From Paraconexibacter sp040581415 (GTDB lineage: Bacteria; Actinomycetota; Thermoleophilia; Solirubrobacterales; Solirubrobacteraceae), in the NCBI RefSeq assembly GCF_040581415.1, contig NZ_CP114014.1, positions 4,340,001 through 4,404,000 of the forward strand: DNA of 64,000 nt, given 5' to 3'. The notes below the pieces were generated by a model that ran no database searches, had not been told where the DNA came from, and saw nothing but the letters and a program-made list of their open reading frames with translations. This document shows, in pieces, positions 17,382 to 25,630 of this stretch (positions within the stretch are counted from its first letter, which is position 1; every line of letters starts with the position of its first letter). Both the position numbers and the translations under genes were made by a program.

Positions 17382-17996
17382 ATGCCGAGACCCGCAGCGG
17401 GCGAGACCCCCACCTACGAGAAGATCCTCGAAGTCGCCGCAGAGCTGTTTTATACGCGCGGGTTCAACGCCGTCGGGGTCGACCAGATCGGCGCCGGGGC
17501 GGGCATCAGCGGGCCTGCTATCTACCGGCACTTCGCCGGCAAGGACGAGATCCTCGCAACACTGTTCGAACACGCGATCGACGACGTACTCGTCGAGACC
17601 GCCAGCGAGTTCGACGATCCCCACGAAGCGCTCGAGCATCACGTACGGGCACATGCGACATACGCCATGCGAGACCGGCGCATGGCCGCGATCCTGATCC
17701 ACGAAGGCAGGTCCCTGGCAGACCCGTACCGCCGCCGCCTGGACCGTCGGCAGGCAGACTACGTTGCGGGATTCGCTGCGAAGGTTGAAGCGTGCTACCC
17801 GGACGCGAAATCGCGAAGCCTTCCGGCCACGTGGGCAGCGGTCGCGACGCTGAACTCGATCGCGATCACCCCGCACTCTGTCGACCAGCAGGACGTCATG
17901 GAACTCCTCGTCCTCTTCGTGATCGAGGGCTTCAAGGTGTTGGTGCCAACCGGAGGGCGCGCTCCAGCCAAAAAGCGCGCTCGCTCAGCCGGATAG
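17382..17996 (+). CDS. TetR family regulator, KstR2-like HTH (candidate regulon repressor)
   Basis: 204 aa from the ATG at 17382; the frame extends upstream, but those codons lie in the promoter region. The HTH is at about residues 14-58 (KILEVAAELFYTRGFNAVGV, then ISGPAIYRHFAGKDEILATL). The GPAIYRHF.(G/S)KDEILATL block is nearly identical in the TetR at 53485 and resembles the KstR2-type subgroup that controls sterol-ring and acid catabolism in actinobacteria. The C-terminal domain has MRDRRMAAILIHEGRSLADPYR. It is divergent from the acyl-CoA synthetase, with a regulon palindrome between. Acyl-CoA or acid intermediates are likely ligands; this is inferred. Confidence 0.85.
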   Translation: MPRPAAGETPTYEKILEVAAELFYTRGFNAVGVDQIGAGAGISGPAIYRHFAGKDEILATLFEHAIDDVLVETASEFDDPHEALEHHVRAHATYAMRDRRMAAILIHEGRSLADPYRRRLDRRQADYVAGFAAKVEACYPDAKSRSLPATWAAVATLNSIAITPHSVDQQDVMELLVLFVIEGFKVLVPTGGRAPAKKRARSAG

Positions 17997-18025
17997 GAAC
18001 GCGGCCCCCGAGCATGCTGTTGGCC

Positions 18026-18829
18026 TCAGTCCATGCCCAGCGGACCGACTTTCGAGCTGCTGACGAACTGCGCGACGAACTCGTTGCTCGAGTTGAAGAT
18101 CACCTCGGCCGGCCCCGACTCGACGACGCCGCCCTGCCATAGGACTGCCGCGTAGTCGGCGACCCGGCGCGCGAGCGGCATGTTGTGCGTCACCACGATC
18201 ATCGTGCCGCCGAGCTCAGCATGGCGCTCTCGCAGCAGGTCGGCCAAGAGCGCCGTACGGACCGGGTCAAGGCCGGAATCGGGCTCGTCGCAGATGACGA
18301 TGCCCGGATCGAGCACGAGCGCGCGGGCCAGGCCGGCCCGCTTCTTCATCCCGCCCGAGAGCTGAGATGGAAACCGCCGGCCGGCATCGCTCAGGCCGAC
18401 GGCCGCGAGGTGCTCCGACACGACATCGTGGACCTCGGAGTCGTTGAGATCGGTGTGCTGCCGCAAGGGGAACGCGACGTTCTCGAACACGTCCATCGAA
18501 GAGAACAAGGCGCCGTCCTGGAACATGACGCCGATGTCAGTTCGGAGCTTCAAGACCTCGGAGCGGCTCATGCGCGACAGGGCCCGGCCCCGAACCAACA
18601 CCTCGCCCTGGTCGGGGCGCACGATCCCGGTGATGTGCTGGATGAGCACGCTCTTTCCGGTACCGGACGGCCCGAGGACGACCGCGAGCGAGCCTTCGGG
18701 GATGGCCAGGTCCATGCCCCGGAGGATGTGAGAGCGACCGAACCACTTGTGCACTCCGCGGATCTCGACCGCCAGCGTATCGGCGACGCCTCCGGTCAGC
18801 GAGTCGACCTCCGACATCTGCGAGCTCAT
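18026..18829 (-). CDS. mceG: ABC transporter ATP-binding protein of the Mce system (MlaF/MceG-like)
   Basis: 267 aa. Walker A is GPSGTGKS (residues 53-60), Q-loop MFQDGALFSS, signature LSGGMKKRAGLARAL, Walker B IVICDEPDSGLDPV and switch His in VVTHNM. The 'FQDGALFSS.DV.EN' and 'MKKR' features are typical of MlaF/MceG ATPases rather than sugar or metal importers. A C-terminal extension (EVIFNSSNEFVAQFVSSS) matches the family. It would energise the YrbE permeases encoded at 28439-30116. The ATG overlaps the stop of the SCP2-like gene, so the two are co-translated. In mycobacteria mceG lies away from mce operons; here it is within 2 kb of one. Confidence 0.88.
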   Translation of the reverse strand: MSSQMSEVDSLTGGVADTLAVEIRGVHKWFGRSHILRGMDLAIPEGSLAVVLGPSGTGKSVLIQHITGIVRPDQGEVLVRGRALSRMSRSEVLKLRTDIGVMFQDGALFSSMDVFENVAFPLRQHTDLNDSEVHDVVSEHLAAVGLSDAGRRFPSQLSGGMKKRAGLARALVLDPGIVICDEPDSGLDPVRTALLADLLRERHAELGGTMIVVTHNMPLARRVADYAAVLWQGGVVESGPAEVIFNSSNEFVAQFVSSSKVGPLGMD

Positions 18830-19260
18830 CCGCCGTGGACCGCGAGGAGGTGCCTCAGCACCGGGTCGACCGCCAGGTAGAGGCGAACGGGACCGCGAAA
18901 CGTGATCGCTCCGCTAAAGGCCTCGTTCGGGACGTTGAGGCGGCCGCTGCGGTACGCCTCGGCCTGCTCTGGCGTCAGGTCGAGAGCAACCTGACCGGGC
19001 TCGTCGTCGCCGGTGACGGCCGGCGGGTGACGATCGAGCAGGAGAGTCGCGCCCGCCCCGGGCTTCCCGATGACCCGGATCGCCACGCTTGTGCCAGTAC
19101 GCCCGAGGCGTTCGAGCTGCGCCTCGTCGGCATCCCGGAGAATGCCGTCCAGATGCTCACGGAGGGTGCTCACCTTCCGACCAGGCGCAGCCCGACTCAC
19201 CCCGTGGTCGATGGGCGCGACGGCCTGCGCAGGCACACCTTCTCGTGAAACGCTCGTCAT
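18826..19260 (-). CDS. SCP2 sterol-carrier-like protein
   Basis: 144 aa. The C-terminal 100 residues follow the SCP2/sterol-transfer pattern: VAIRVIGKPGAGATLLLD, then GDDEPGQVALDLTPEQAEAY, then NEAFSGAITFRGPVRLYLAVDPVL. Such domains bind sterols, fatty acyl chains or acyl-CoA in a hydrophobic tunnel. The N-terminal 40 residues look disordered. The gene is first in a two-gene unit with the Mce ATPase (ATGA overlap) and is preceded by the palindrome at 19307. A role in passing imported lipid to cytosolic enzymes, or in coupling the transporter, is an inference. The family match is moderate. Confidence 0.6.
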   Translation of the reverse strand: MTSVSREGVPAQAVAPIDHGVSRAAPGRKVSTLREHLDGILRDADEAQLERLGRTGTSVAIRVIGKPGAGATLLLDRHPPAVTGDDEPGQVALDLTPEQAEAYRSGRLNVPNEAFSGAITFRGPVRLYLAVDPVLRHLLAVHGG

Positions 19261-19306
19261 ACGCGACAGTCCTCTCCCGTAGAATCGCGACGAGCCTACC
19301 AGAACA

Positions 19307-19322
19307 GTGAACGGTCGTTGAC
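19307..19322. promoter_or_regulatory. Regulon palindrome (GTGAACGGTCGTTGAC)
   Basis: A fully symmetric core. On the minus strand TAGGCT (19293-19298) begins eight bases from the operator edge, a clear -10 for the SCP2/ATPase unit starting at 19260. Confidence 0.8.
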
Positions 19323-19362
19323 TTTGCTCCGCAAGTCGACTGCGTCCCGCACCCGCAGTGGC

Positions 19363-19378
19363 GTTATCAATCGTTAAC
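19363..19378. promoter_or_regulatory. Regulon palindrome, half degenerate (GTTATCAATCGTTAAC)
   Basis: The right half CGTTAAC is perfect and the left is weak. It is followed after five bases by TACGCT (19384-19389), and the GTG of the LuxR-type gene lies six bases further on, so that transcript is probably leaderless. Confidence 0.55.
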
Positions 19379-19395
19379 CGCGCTACGCTTCCTAA

Positions 19396-20265
19396 GTGGA
19401 TGTCGACGTTACCCGCTTCGCGCAACTCCCCGCGATGCTGGAGCGCCTCCAGCAACGCGACACCGTCGCCGGCATGTTCGCTGAGGCCTCGGAGCTCGCT
19501 CGGATCGCCTGTGACTTCGACCGATGCCTCGTGCTGCGTGTCGAATCCGATCTCCTGATCGCTGACTCATGCGGAGCACTGAAGCATCGACCGAGTGATC
19601 GTCTCCGTCGTGAGCTGATGCAGGCGCCTCGCGGGATATCGCCGCGGACCCTGGAGGCACGATGGTTGACCGAGGGTTTGGGCGGGCAGCCGGCCGAGCG
19701 TCCTCTGCCGAGCAGCCTCGAGCGTCCCGAACTCGCCCTGGGCTACGTCAGCGTGGGCGCTATCGCACCCGACGGGAAGCTCGTCGCGGTGCTCGCGGGC
19801 ACGCGGTCCGATCGCCCGATCGACGTATTGACGCAGGCGATGACGGCCGGGATCGCCGCGATGGTCGGCGTCGCTCTGGCTCGCCTCGTCCTGTCTGCCC
19901 GCTTGGTCGAGGTCCGCGGGACGCTCCGGCACCTGTCCATGTCGGCCGACACCCTCATCACCGAGGTTCTCCGTTCGTCTATCCAGGTCCCCATCGAAGG
20001 CGCCTCGGGCCCACGCTTTCCGGTGGAAGAGGCGTCGTCACGACCGAGCAACCGGGCGCGCGAGATCCTCACCGATCGGGAGATCGAGGTGGCCTCGCTA
20101 CTTGTCGATGGTCGCTCTGACCGCGAGATCGCCGCACGCTTGGTGATCTCCGTGAACACCGTCAAGGATCATGTGGCGCGCCTGCGCGGCAAACTCGGCG
20201 CGTCGAATCGCGTCGAAGCGGCCTCGAAGTACCTGAGGTTGATCGTCGACGACGCCGGCCGCTGA
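19396..20265 (+). CDS. LuxR-type HTH regulator next to the mce operon
   Basis: 289 aa, starting from GTG. The first 180 residues form a GAF-like sensor region (MFAEASELARIACDFDRCLVLR, then VSVGAIAPDGKLVAVLAG). The C-terminal LuxR/GerE HTH is at about residues 222-285 (LTDREIEVASLLVDGRSDREIA, then VNTVKDHVARLRGKLG). No receiver domain is present. It is convergent with the end of the mce operon and divergent from the SCP2/ATPase unit. GAF-LuxR proteins of this kind often accompany mce loci in actinobacteria, so control of lipid import is likely. Its hairpin terminator overlaps the stop codon (20253-20274). Confidence 0.82.
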   Translation: MDVDVTRFAQLPAMLERLQQRDTVAGMFAEASELARIACDFDRCLVLRVESDLLIADSCGALKHRPSDRLRRELMQAPRGISPRTLEARWLTEGLGGQPAERPLPSSLERPELALGYVSVGAIAPDGKLVAVLAGTRSDRPIDVLTQAMTAGIAAMVGVALARLVLSARLVEVRGTLRHLSMSADTLITEVLRSSIQVPIEGASGPRFPVEEASSRPSNRAREILTDREIEVASLLVDGRSDREIAARLVISVNTVKDHVARLRGKLGASNRVEAASKYLRLIVDDAGR

Positions 20266-20274
20266 GGGCCGGCG
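20253..20274. terminator. GC-rich hairpin between the LuxR gene and the mce operon end
   Basis: Arms CGCCGGCC (20253-20260) and GGCCGGCG (20267-20274) with a 6-base loop containing most of the LuxR stop codon. There is no T-run. It could serve both convergent units; prediction only. Confidence 0.4.
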
Positions 20275-20292
20275 CCGCCGCGAGCGACGAGG

Positions 20293-21654
20293 TCAGCAGT
20301 CCGCCTCGACGCGTGTGAACTTGTACCCCTGGTTCGCAAGATCCTCTTCCGTCTGCGGGCGCTTGTCCGACAGGCGGTTGCGCCCGATCTGCCCGGGCTG
20401 CGGGTAGGGATCCACCTCGAGGCCGTAGCTCTTCGTGAGGAGACCGCTGTAGAGCACTGCGGCGGCCGCCTTGCTGAGCTCGGGCGGCAACCCGGAGATC
20501 GCGTTCTCGCCGGTTGTCAACGACACGCGAGCCAGGTGCCCGAGCGCGTCGTACGAATTGGTCGAGGACTGCATGTTGTTCAGTGCGCTGCCGACGTCAT
20601 TCGCATACGGCGCGACGTAGCGCAGCATCGGGTTGAGCTGACAGAGCGTTGACTTGACCCTCGGGAGCGCCTTCGTCGCCGGCCCCGTCAGCGCGCGCAG
20701 GCGCGTCAACACACCGGTCAGTGGCCCGGACGCGGCGCCGAGCTGCTTGACGACCCCCCGGCCCTCAGCGGCAGCCCGGCGGAGGCTCGTGACAGCCGGT
20801 CGCACGTCCGCGACCGCGCGGGCGAGGTTCGCCACCGTGGGGGTGGCGGTTCGACTGAGCGTGCGGAGCGTTCCCGACGTCGACCTCACCTGCTGCAGGG
20901 TGGACGGCAGCACGCCGATGAGCTGTCGCAGCGAGTCATCGCGCCGTGCGACGGCCACCATCGCGGTCCTGCCGTCGGAGGCCGTCTGGCGAATGGCCGC
21001 CTGGCGCTCGCCCACCGCAGCACTGATGCTCCCGAGCCGCGCCACCAGGCTCTTGACGTTGATCTGATTGCGGGAGGCGATGTCCGCGAAGACGGCGGCG
21101 TTGCCGAGCGTGTCGCTCGCACCGCCGATGAGGTCGTTGAGATCCTGGCCACGTCCACCGACCGCACCGCCGAGTCCCTGGATCAGGTCGCGGGCACGCT
21201 CGCGGGTCGGTCCGCGCAGCGTGTCGAGGACGTCATCGATGTCGACGTAGCTGTCGGGCTGCGTCATCGGAAGCGTCGACCCGCTCGCCATGGTCGACGG
21301 GCTCGTTCCGACCCGCAGATCGACGTAGCTCTCCCCGACCGGAGTGCGCTGCCGGAGTGCCACCACCGAGTCCTTCGGTATCGGTGTGATGCCGTTGTCC
21401 ACGCGCAGGGTCACGATCGCTCCGAGCCCCCGTCGCTCGATGCTCTGGATGCGGCCGGCATGTGCCCCGGCGGCGAACACACGTGCTCCGACCGAGAGGT
21501 TCGCCACCTCGGGCATGACGGCCTTGACCTCATACGAGTTCCGCTGCGGGAGCGAGCCGCTCATGGCGAGTACCACCACGGCGTAACCGACCGCCACGGC
21601 GGTGAACGCGAAGAAGACGATGCGCCGCTGAATCCACTGGCCTCGGCGTTTCAT
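20293..21654 (-). CDS. mceF: MCE family protein, MceF position
   Basis: 453 aa from the ATG at 21654, which overlaps the preceding stop (ATGA). A single N-terminal membrane segment (IVFFAFTAVAVGYAVVVLAM) anchors the protein, followed by the MCE domain at about residues 38-118 (YEVKAVMPEVANLSVGARVF, then GRIQSIERRG) and a long Ala/Leu/Arg helical region. The tail holds LCQLNPMLRYVAPYANDVGSA, a segment found near the end of actinobacterial Mce proteins. Mce proteins form a periplasm-spanning hexameric channel for lipids. It is the last of six in the operon. Confidence 0.85.
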   Translation of the reverse strand: MKRRGQWIQRRIVFFAFTAVAVGYAVVVLAMSGSLPQRNSYEVKAVMPEVANLSVGARVFAAGAHAGRIQSIERRGLGAIVTLRVDNGITPIPKDSVVALRQRTPVGESYVDLRVGTSPSTMASGSTLPMTQPDSYVDIDDVLDTLRGPTRERARDLIQGLGGAVGGRGQDLNDLIGGASDTLGNAAVFADIASRNQINVKSLVARLGSISAAVGERQAAIRQTASDGRTAMVAVARRDDSLRQLIGVLPSTLQQVRSTSGTLRTLSRTATPTVANLARAVADVRPAVTSLRRAAAEGRGVVKQLGAASGPLTGVLTRLRALTGPATKALPRVKSTLCQLNPMLRYVAPYANDVGSALNNMQSSTNSYDALGHLARVSLTTGENAISGLPPELSKAAAAVLYSGLLTKSYGLEVDPYPQPGQIGRNRLSDKRPQTEEDLANQGYKFTRVEADC

Positions 21655-22964
21655 CCGTTGTCCTCCTCCGTGATAGGGCGTCCGCCGACAGACTTGCCGG
21701 GTGCGCACGTTGAGACGACCTGCTCGAACGGACTCTTGACCACTCCCGTGCTCCCGAGGCCGACGACCAGCTGACCGCGGGGTGATGGAGCGCGCACATC
21801 GCCGAACTTCGTGAACGACGCGTTCCATTGGAAGAACCGCTGGATCGGTATCTCGCAGCGGGCGGCGACATCAGTGAACTTGTCGATGTCGGCAACCTGC
21901 GGGCGAAGTCCGCGAACCGACGTCGCAAGGCTGTTGGAGACAGGACGCAGTGCCCTACTCAAGGGGACGAGCCGCTTGACGGGATCGCGCAGGGCCGTGA
22001 CCGCTGGATCGGCTGCGTCGGCCAGCGCACGCACGTCGTCCAGCGCGTCCGGCAAGTGCCCCGCGACGGGCGTCAGCCGCGTCACCGCGGTGTCCACGTC
22101 TCCAAGGACCCCTCGCACCGCCGCGAAGCTGCTGTCTGCTGCCGCGATCGTGGGAGGCAGCTCGTCGAGCGTCGCGGCGAGGTCGCCGGAGCTGTCCTTC
22201 AGGGCTCCGAGCGCCGAGCTTCCCTGCTCGACGAGGGTCGACAGCGCCCCCTGTTGGTCGGCGAGTTCGCCCGTGAGCACGCTCGTGTTGCGCACGAGCC
22301 GGCGGACCAAGGGACGTCGCGCGTCCAGCTGGTCGGAGATCCGGCCGACCGTCCGTAACGTCGGCGCAAGTTCCGCGAGGGCTGACCGCAGCCGTGCACC
22401 GCGGTCGTCCAGGCCGTTGCCCAACTGGTCGAGCAGCGTTCCCAGCCGTGTACGTGCTGACGCGCGGAAGACGCTGAGGACGTCGTTGATGGACACTCCC
22501 GTCGTCGTCTGCGAAACCGGCACGGGAGATTTGGTGCTCGCCTCGCCGGCGTCCTCGCTGCCCCGGTCGGTGACGTTCAGGTACATGTCCTGAAGCGCAG
22601 TGTTCGGTCGCAGCTCGGCGGTGGCGTTCCGGTAGATCGGCCCGACGTCGGAGCGGAGCTTCACGGTGAGGACCGGGCGGCCGTCCTCCCGCTCGACCTT
22701 GGTGATGTCACCGACCGCGACGCCGCGGAACCGCACCTCGTTCTGGCCCGCGACGACGCCTGTCACATCCTTGACCTCGAAGCGCACCTCGCGGCTACCG
22801 GACAACAGGGTCTCGCTCAGTTGCGACGCGATGTACGCCGACATCGCGATGGTCGCGACGGCGCCGACGAGGATCACGATGCCGGGCCTGAGCGATCGCT
22901 TCAGCTCGAGGCTCAATCGTGCCCGCGTGATTCCTTCGGTCAGGCGACTGCGGACGTTCATCAT
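21651..22964 (-). CDS. mceE: MCE family protein, MceE position
   Basis: 437 aa. The ATG at 22964 has AAGGAGG seven bases upstream and overlaps the preceding stop. An N-terminal membrane helix at about residues 28-48 (PGIVILVGAVATIAMSAYIA) is followed by the MCE domain (VRFEVKDVTGVVAGQNEVRF, then VAVGDITKVERED). The remainder is a helical barrel region ending with a short Cys-containing tail (VAARCEIPIQRFF). There is no lipobox, unlike mycobacterial MceE (LprK-type), which is a lipoprotein. It is probably one subunit of the heterohexameric lipid tunnel. Confidence 0.85.
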   Translation of the reverse strand: MMNVRSRLTEGITRARLSLELKRSLRPGIVILVGAVATIAMSAYIASQLSETLLSGSREVRFEVKDVTGVVAGQNEVRFRGVAVGDITKVEREDGRPVLTVKLRSDVGPIYRNATAELRPNTALQDMYLNVTDRGSEDAGEASTKSPVPVSQTTTGVSINDVLSVFRASARTRLGTLLDQLGNGLDDRGARLRSALAELAPTLRTVGRISDQLDARRPLVRRLVRNTSVLTGELADQQGALSTLVEQGSSALGALKDSSGDLAATLDELPPTIAAADSSFAAVRGVLGDVDTAVTRLTPVAGHLPDALDDVRALADAADPAVTALRDPVKRLVPLSRALRPVSNSLATSVRGLRPQVADIDKFTDVAARCEIPIQRFFQWNASFTKFGDVRAPSPRGQLVVGLGSTGVVKSPFEQVVSTCAPGKSVGGRPITEEDNG

Positions 22965-24304
22965 GGCCGTCCCTCCTTGGCCCGGGTCTTCCGTGAGGCA
23001 GGCGGGTTGAACAACTGGCCGAGGACGTCGTCGACCGACTCGCACTGCAGCTGCTGGGCCGGGCTGAAATCAGGGTTGTTGGGAAACGCCTGGCACGGCA
23101 GGTAGGCGCTGCCGCTGCCGCTGGTGAGCGGAAAGCGAACGAAATGCCCGTTGATGTCCTTCTGCCCCGCGATGCCGGCGAGGCCGGCGAGCGCGGCGCC
23201 CGTCATGACGGTTGTGGAGATGCCGGTTTCCGGCCACTTCCGTGCGAAGGCGGGGATGATCGTCCGGTCAACACGCGAGACACTCGGAGTGAGACCGTCG
23301 AGGAGGGGCTTGCCGGACTGCGCCAGCAGCGCCACCGATCGCACCGCCGGACGAAGGTCCCGCAGGAGCGGGCGTGCGTCCATGAGCAGCGTGTCGGCCT
23401 TGAGGGCGACCGTCCGAACGCGGGACAGCGTCGGCTGCAGTTGACCGACACTTCGCTCGAGTCTGTCGACGAGGGGGTCGACGACCCCAAGGGTGGTGCG
23501 GAGCCGGTCCAGCGTCACGTTGGTGTCAACCAACGTCGACGGCGCACGGCGGAGCGTGGTTCGGATCGCGGCCTCGCGGCTTGCCGTCGTGCTGAGGGTG
23601 GAAGCAGCCCCTTCGATGAGCGCGCGTAGCCGGGAGGGATCCGCGCCGAGGGCGTCGACCGTGCGGGAAGTGTTGTCCACGAGCGCCCGCAGATCGGCAC
23701 CGCCCCTGCGCTCTCCGCGCAGCGACCGAAACGCTCGGCCGGTCTGTGGCGCGACGTCGGCGAGGGCGTCGAACGCAGCGCTTGGGACCGCCGGGTCGCT
23801 CAGGGCCGCCGCGACCTCGCCGGGTAGGCGCTTGAGACCGGCTCGGGCACCCCCTTGGAGGACTGACGTGATGTCGTCGAGCTCGACCTGCGTCGTTGTC
23901 CGCGAGGGGGGAATCGCAGCGTCGCCCAGCTCACCTGCACTCGGGTGGCCAGGTATCAGCGCGACGTAGAACGCCGAGCCCAAGACTGTCCGCCAGCGGA
24001 GCGCCGCCCGCGCGTCGCCGTAGAGCTCGTCCGCTGAGGAGTCGAGCTTCAACGTCACCCGCGCGCTCTTGCCGTCTGCTTGAGCGTCGATTGACTTGAC
24101 GGCCCCGACCTTGACGCCGTCGATTCGCACCGGAGCCCCCGGGATGACCTGAGCGGCGCTCCGGAAGTTCACGACAACTTCGCGACCATCCCCTCCGAGG
24201 ATCTTGCCGGGGGCGCCGGTGAAGATGGCGATGATCAGCCCGAGGCTGAGGACGATGGTCGCAAGCCCGATAAGCCGTTGCCGTCCGAGCGCAGGTGCCT
24301 GCAT
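22961..24304 (-). CDS. mceD: MCE family protein, MceD position
   Basis: 447 aa. The start at 24304 overlaps the upstream stop (TGATG). N-terminal helix LIGLATIVLSLGLIIAIFTG, then the MCE domain at about residues 43-120 (VVVNFRSAAQVIPGAPVRIDG, VKVGAVKSID). A helical region follows. The C-terminus (GHFVRFPLTSGSG, then LPCQAFPNN) is an extracytoplasmic tail. It belongs to the uninterrupted yrbEA-mceF operon, so it is translated with its partners. The substrate of the complex is not visible from sequence. Confidence 0.85.
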   Translation of the reverse strand: MQAPALGRQRLIGLATIVLSLGLIIAIFTGAPGKILGGDGREVVVNFRSAAQVIPGAPVRIDGVKVGAVKSIDAQADGKSARVTLKLDSSADELYGDARAALRWRTVLGSAFYVALIPGHPSAGELGDAAIPPSRTTTQVELDDITSVLQGGARAGLKRLPGEVAAALSDPAVPSAAFDALADVAPQTGRAFRSLRGERRGGADLRALVDNTSRTVDALGADPSRLRALIEGAASTLSTTASREAAIRTTLRRAPSTLVDTNVTLDRLRTTLGVVDPLVDRLERSVGQLQPTLSRVRTVALKADTLLMDARPLLRDLRPAVRSVALLAQSGKPLLDGLTPSVSRVDRTIIPAFARKWPETGISTTVMTGAALAGLAGIAGQKDINGHFVRFPLTSGSGSAYLPCQAFPNNPDFSPAQQLQCESVDDVLGQLFNPPASRKTRAKEGRP

Positions 24305-25629
24305 CAGCGGTTCCTTGCCTTCGTCGTCGGGACGAGGTTGAGGTGGGTGGTCGACGGATAGGAGCAGGGCGCTGCGTAGGGGTCCTTGTAGGTCAGGCCG
24401 CTCGATTGGTCGGACGTCCCGAGGAGTTCGGCGGGGCTCGGCGGAATCAAGAGGAGACGGAACGCAGCCGCCGGTCCAGCCGGCCCCGACCCGGTTCCGC
24501 CCCAGCTCGTCATGCTGCGCCAGCCGGTCGTCCAGGACTTCAGGTCACACCCGTAGCGGCCAAGCGTCACGACGGTCGGGATCGCGCTGTCCAAGCCCGC
24601 TCGGAGCGGCGTGAGCACGGGCTTGAGGGCGCCAGTGGTCTTCAGCACCTCGGGCACGGTGGGGTCAACGGCGCGAAGAAGCATGCCCGCCGGGCCCAGT
24701 GAAGCAGGCGCCTCCTTGAGCAGCGCTCGCGCTTGACGGAGACCGGCGGGGGCCCCGGCGAGCGTCTTCTCGGCGGACACGCTCAGGGCTCTCAGCGCCG
24801 CGAGCAGCGGGCGTCCCTCTCGTGTCGCCGCGCCCAAAGCGACCAGACTCGAAGGGGCGTCGGTCAGGGTCCGCTGCAGCGGTTCGCGCCGATCGATGAA
24901 CGGCTGAAGCGCGCGATCGGTGGGGGCCAGAAGCGCGGCCAGCTCGTTACGGCTGGCGTCGAGGGCGTCGACGCCGCTTCGCAGCGACGGAACGAGTGCT
25001 CGGTTCGCCGCCGGCGCCGTGAGCTGCGTGTCGAGGAACGCGATGGCACCGGGAATCTCACGTGCGACGTCCTCCACGGTCTGATTGACCTGGGTTCCGC
25101 GGCCGAGTAGTCCTTGCCCTAGCCCGCCGACGGCCACGGCGAGCGCACCGCGCGTCTCCTTGTCGAAGGTGTCCAGCGCATCGGGGACGCCGAACGTCAG
25201 CGCGTCGTCCCCGGCGCGCAGCGTCCCTCCCCCTGACACGTCGTCGCTCGCCTTCCCCGGTGACAGATCGATGAAGCGCGCACCCAGCAGACCGTTGGCG
25301 CGCACCGCGACCTTGGTGTCGCTGGGAATCGCCAGCCCAGGCTCGAGCTGAAGCGAGACGACGACGCGCCCGGCGTCATCGACGTCGGTGGTCTCGACCT
25401 GCCCGACGCGGACTCCACGGATCCGGACCCCGTCGTGCTTCTTGATGTTCCCCGCGTCCTTGAACGAGACGTCGACGTGGCCGTAGCCTCTCCCGGGGAC
25501 GCCGTTGAACAGCGACATCGCCAGGTAGAGCGCGGCGATGAGCGCGGCGCCGACCAGCAGACCGCGGATGGCAACGCGGGTGGGCGCCTCGGTGTCGGTC
25601 CGACGGTGGTGACGCGATGCTCTGCGCAT
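24304..25629 (-). CDS. mceC: MCE family protein, MceC position
   Basis: 441 aa. After a basic N-terminus a membrane helix (AIRGLLVGAALIAALYLAM) leads into the MCE domain at about residues 50-130 (HVDVSFKDAGNIKKHDGVRIRG, VRVGQVETTDV). The helical middle contains many Ala-Leu-Arg heptad-like stretches. The tail includes RYGCDLKSWTTGWRSMTSWG, the conserved aromatic/Cys segment of actinobacterial Mce proteins. It ends in a TGATG overlap with mceD and starts one base after mceB. Function as a subunit of the lipid-transport tunnel is by family. Confidence 0.85.
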   Translation of the reverse strand: MRRASRHHRRTDTEAPTRVAIRGLLVGAALIAALYLAMSLFNGVPGRGYGHVDVSFKDAGNIKKHDGVRIRGVRVGQVETTDVDDAGRVVVSLQLEPGLAIPSDTKVAVRANGLLGARFIDLSPGKASDDVSGGGTLRAGDDALTFGVPDALDTFDKETRGALAVAVGGLGQGLLGRGTQVNQTVEDVAREIPGAIAFLDTQLTAPAANRALVPSLRSGVDALDASRNELAALLAPTDRALQPFIDRREPLQRTLTDAPSSLVALGAATREGRPLLAALRALSVSAEKTLAGAPAGLRQARALLKEAPASLGPAGMLLRAVDPTVPEVLKTTGALKPVLTPLRAGLDSAIPTVVTLGRYGCDLKSWTTGWRSMTSWGGTGSGPAGPAAAFRLLLIPPSPAELLGTSDQSSGLTYKDPYAAPCSYPSTTHLNLVPTTKARNR

Positions 25630-25630
25630 C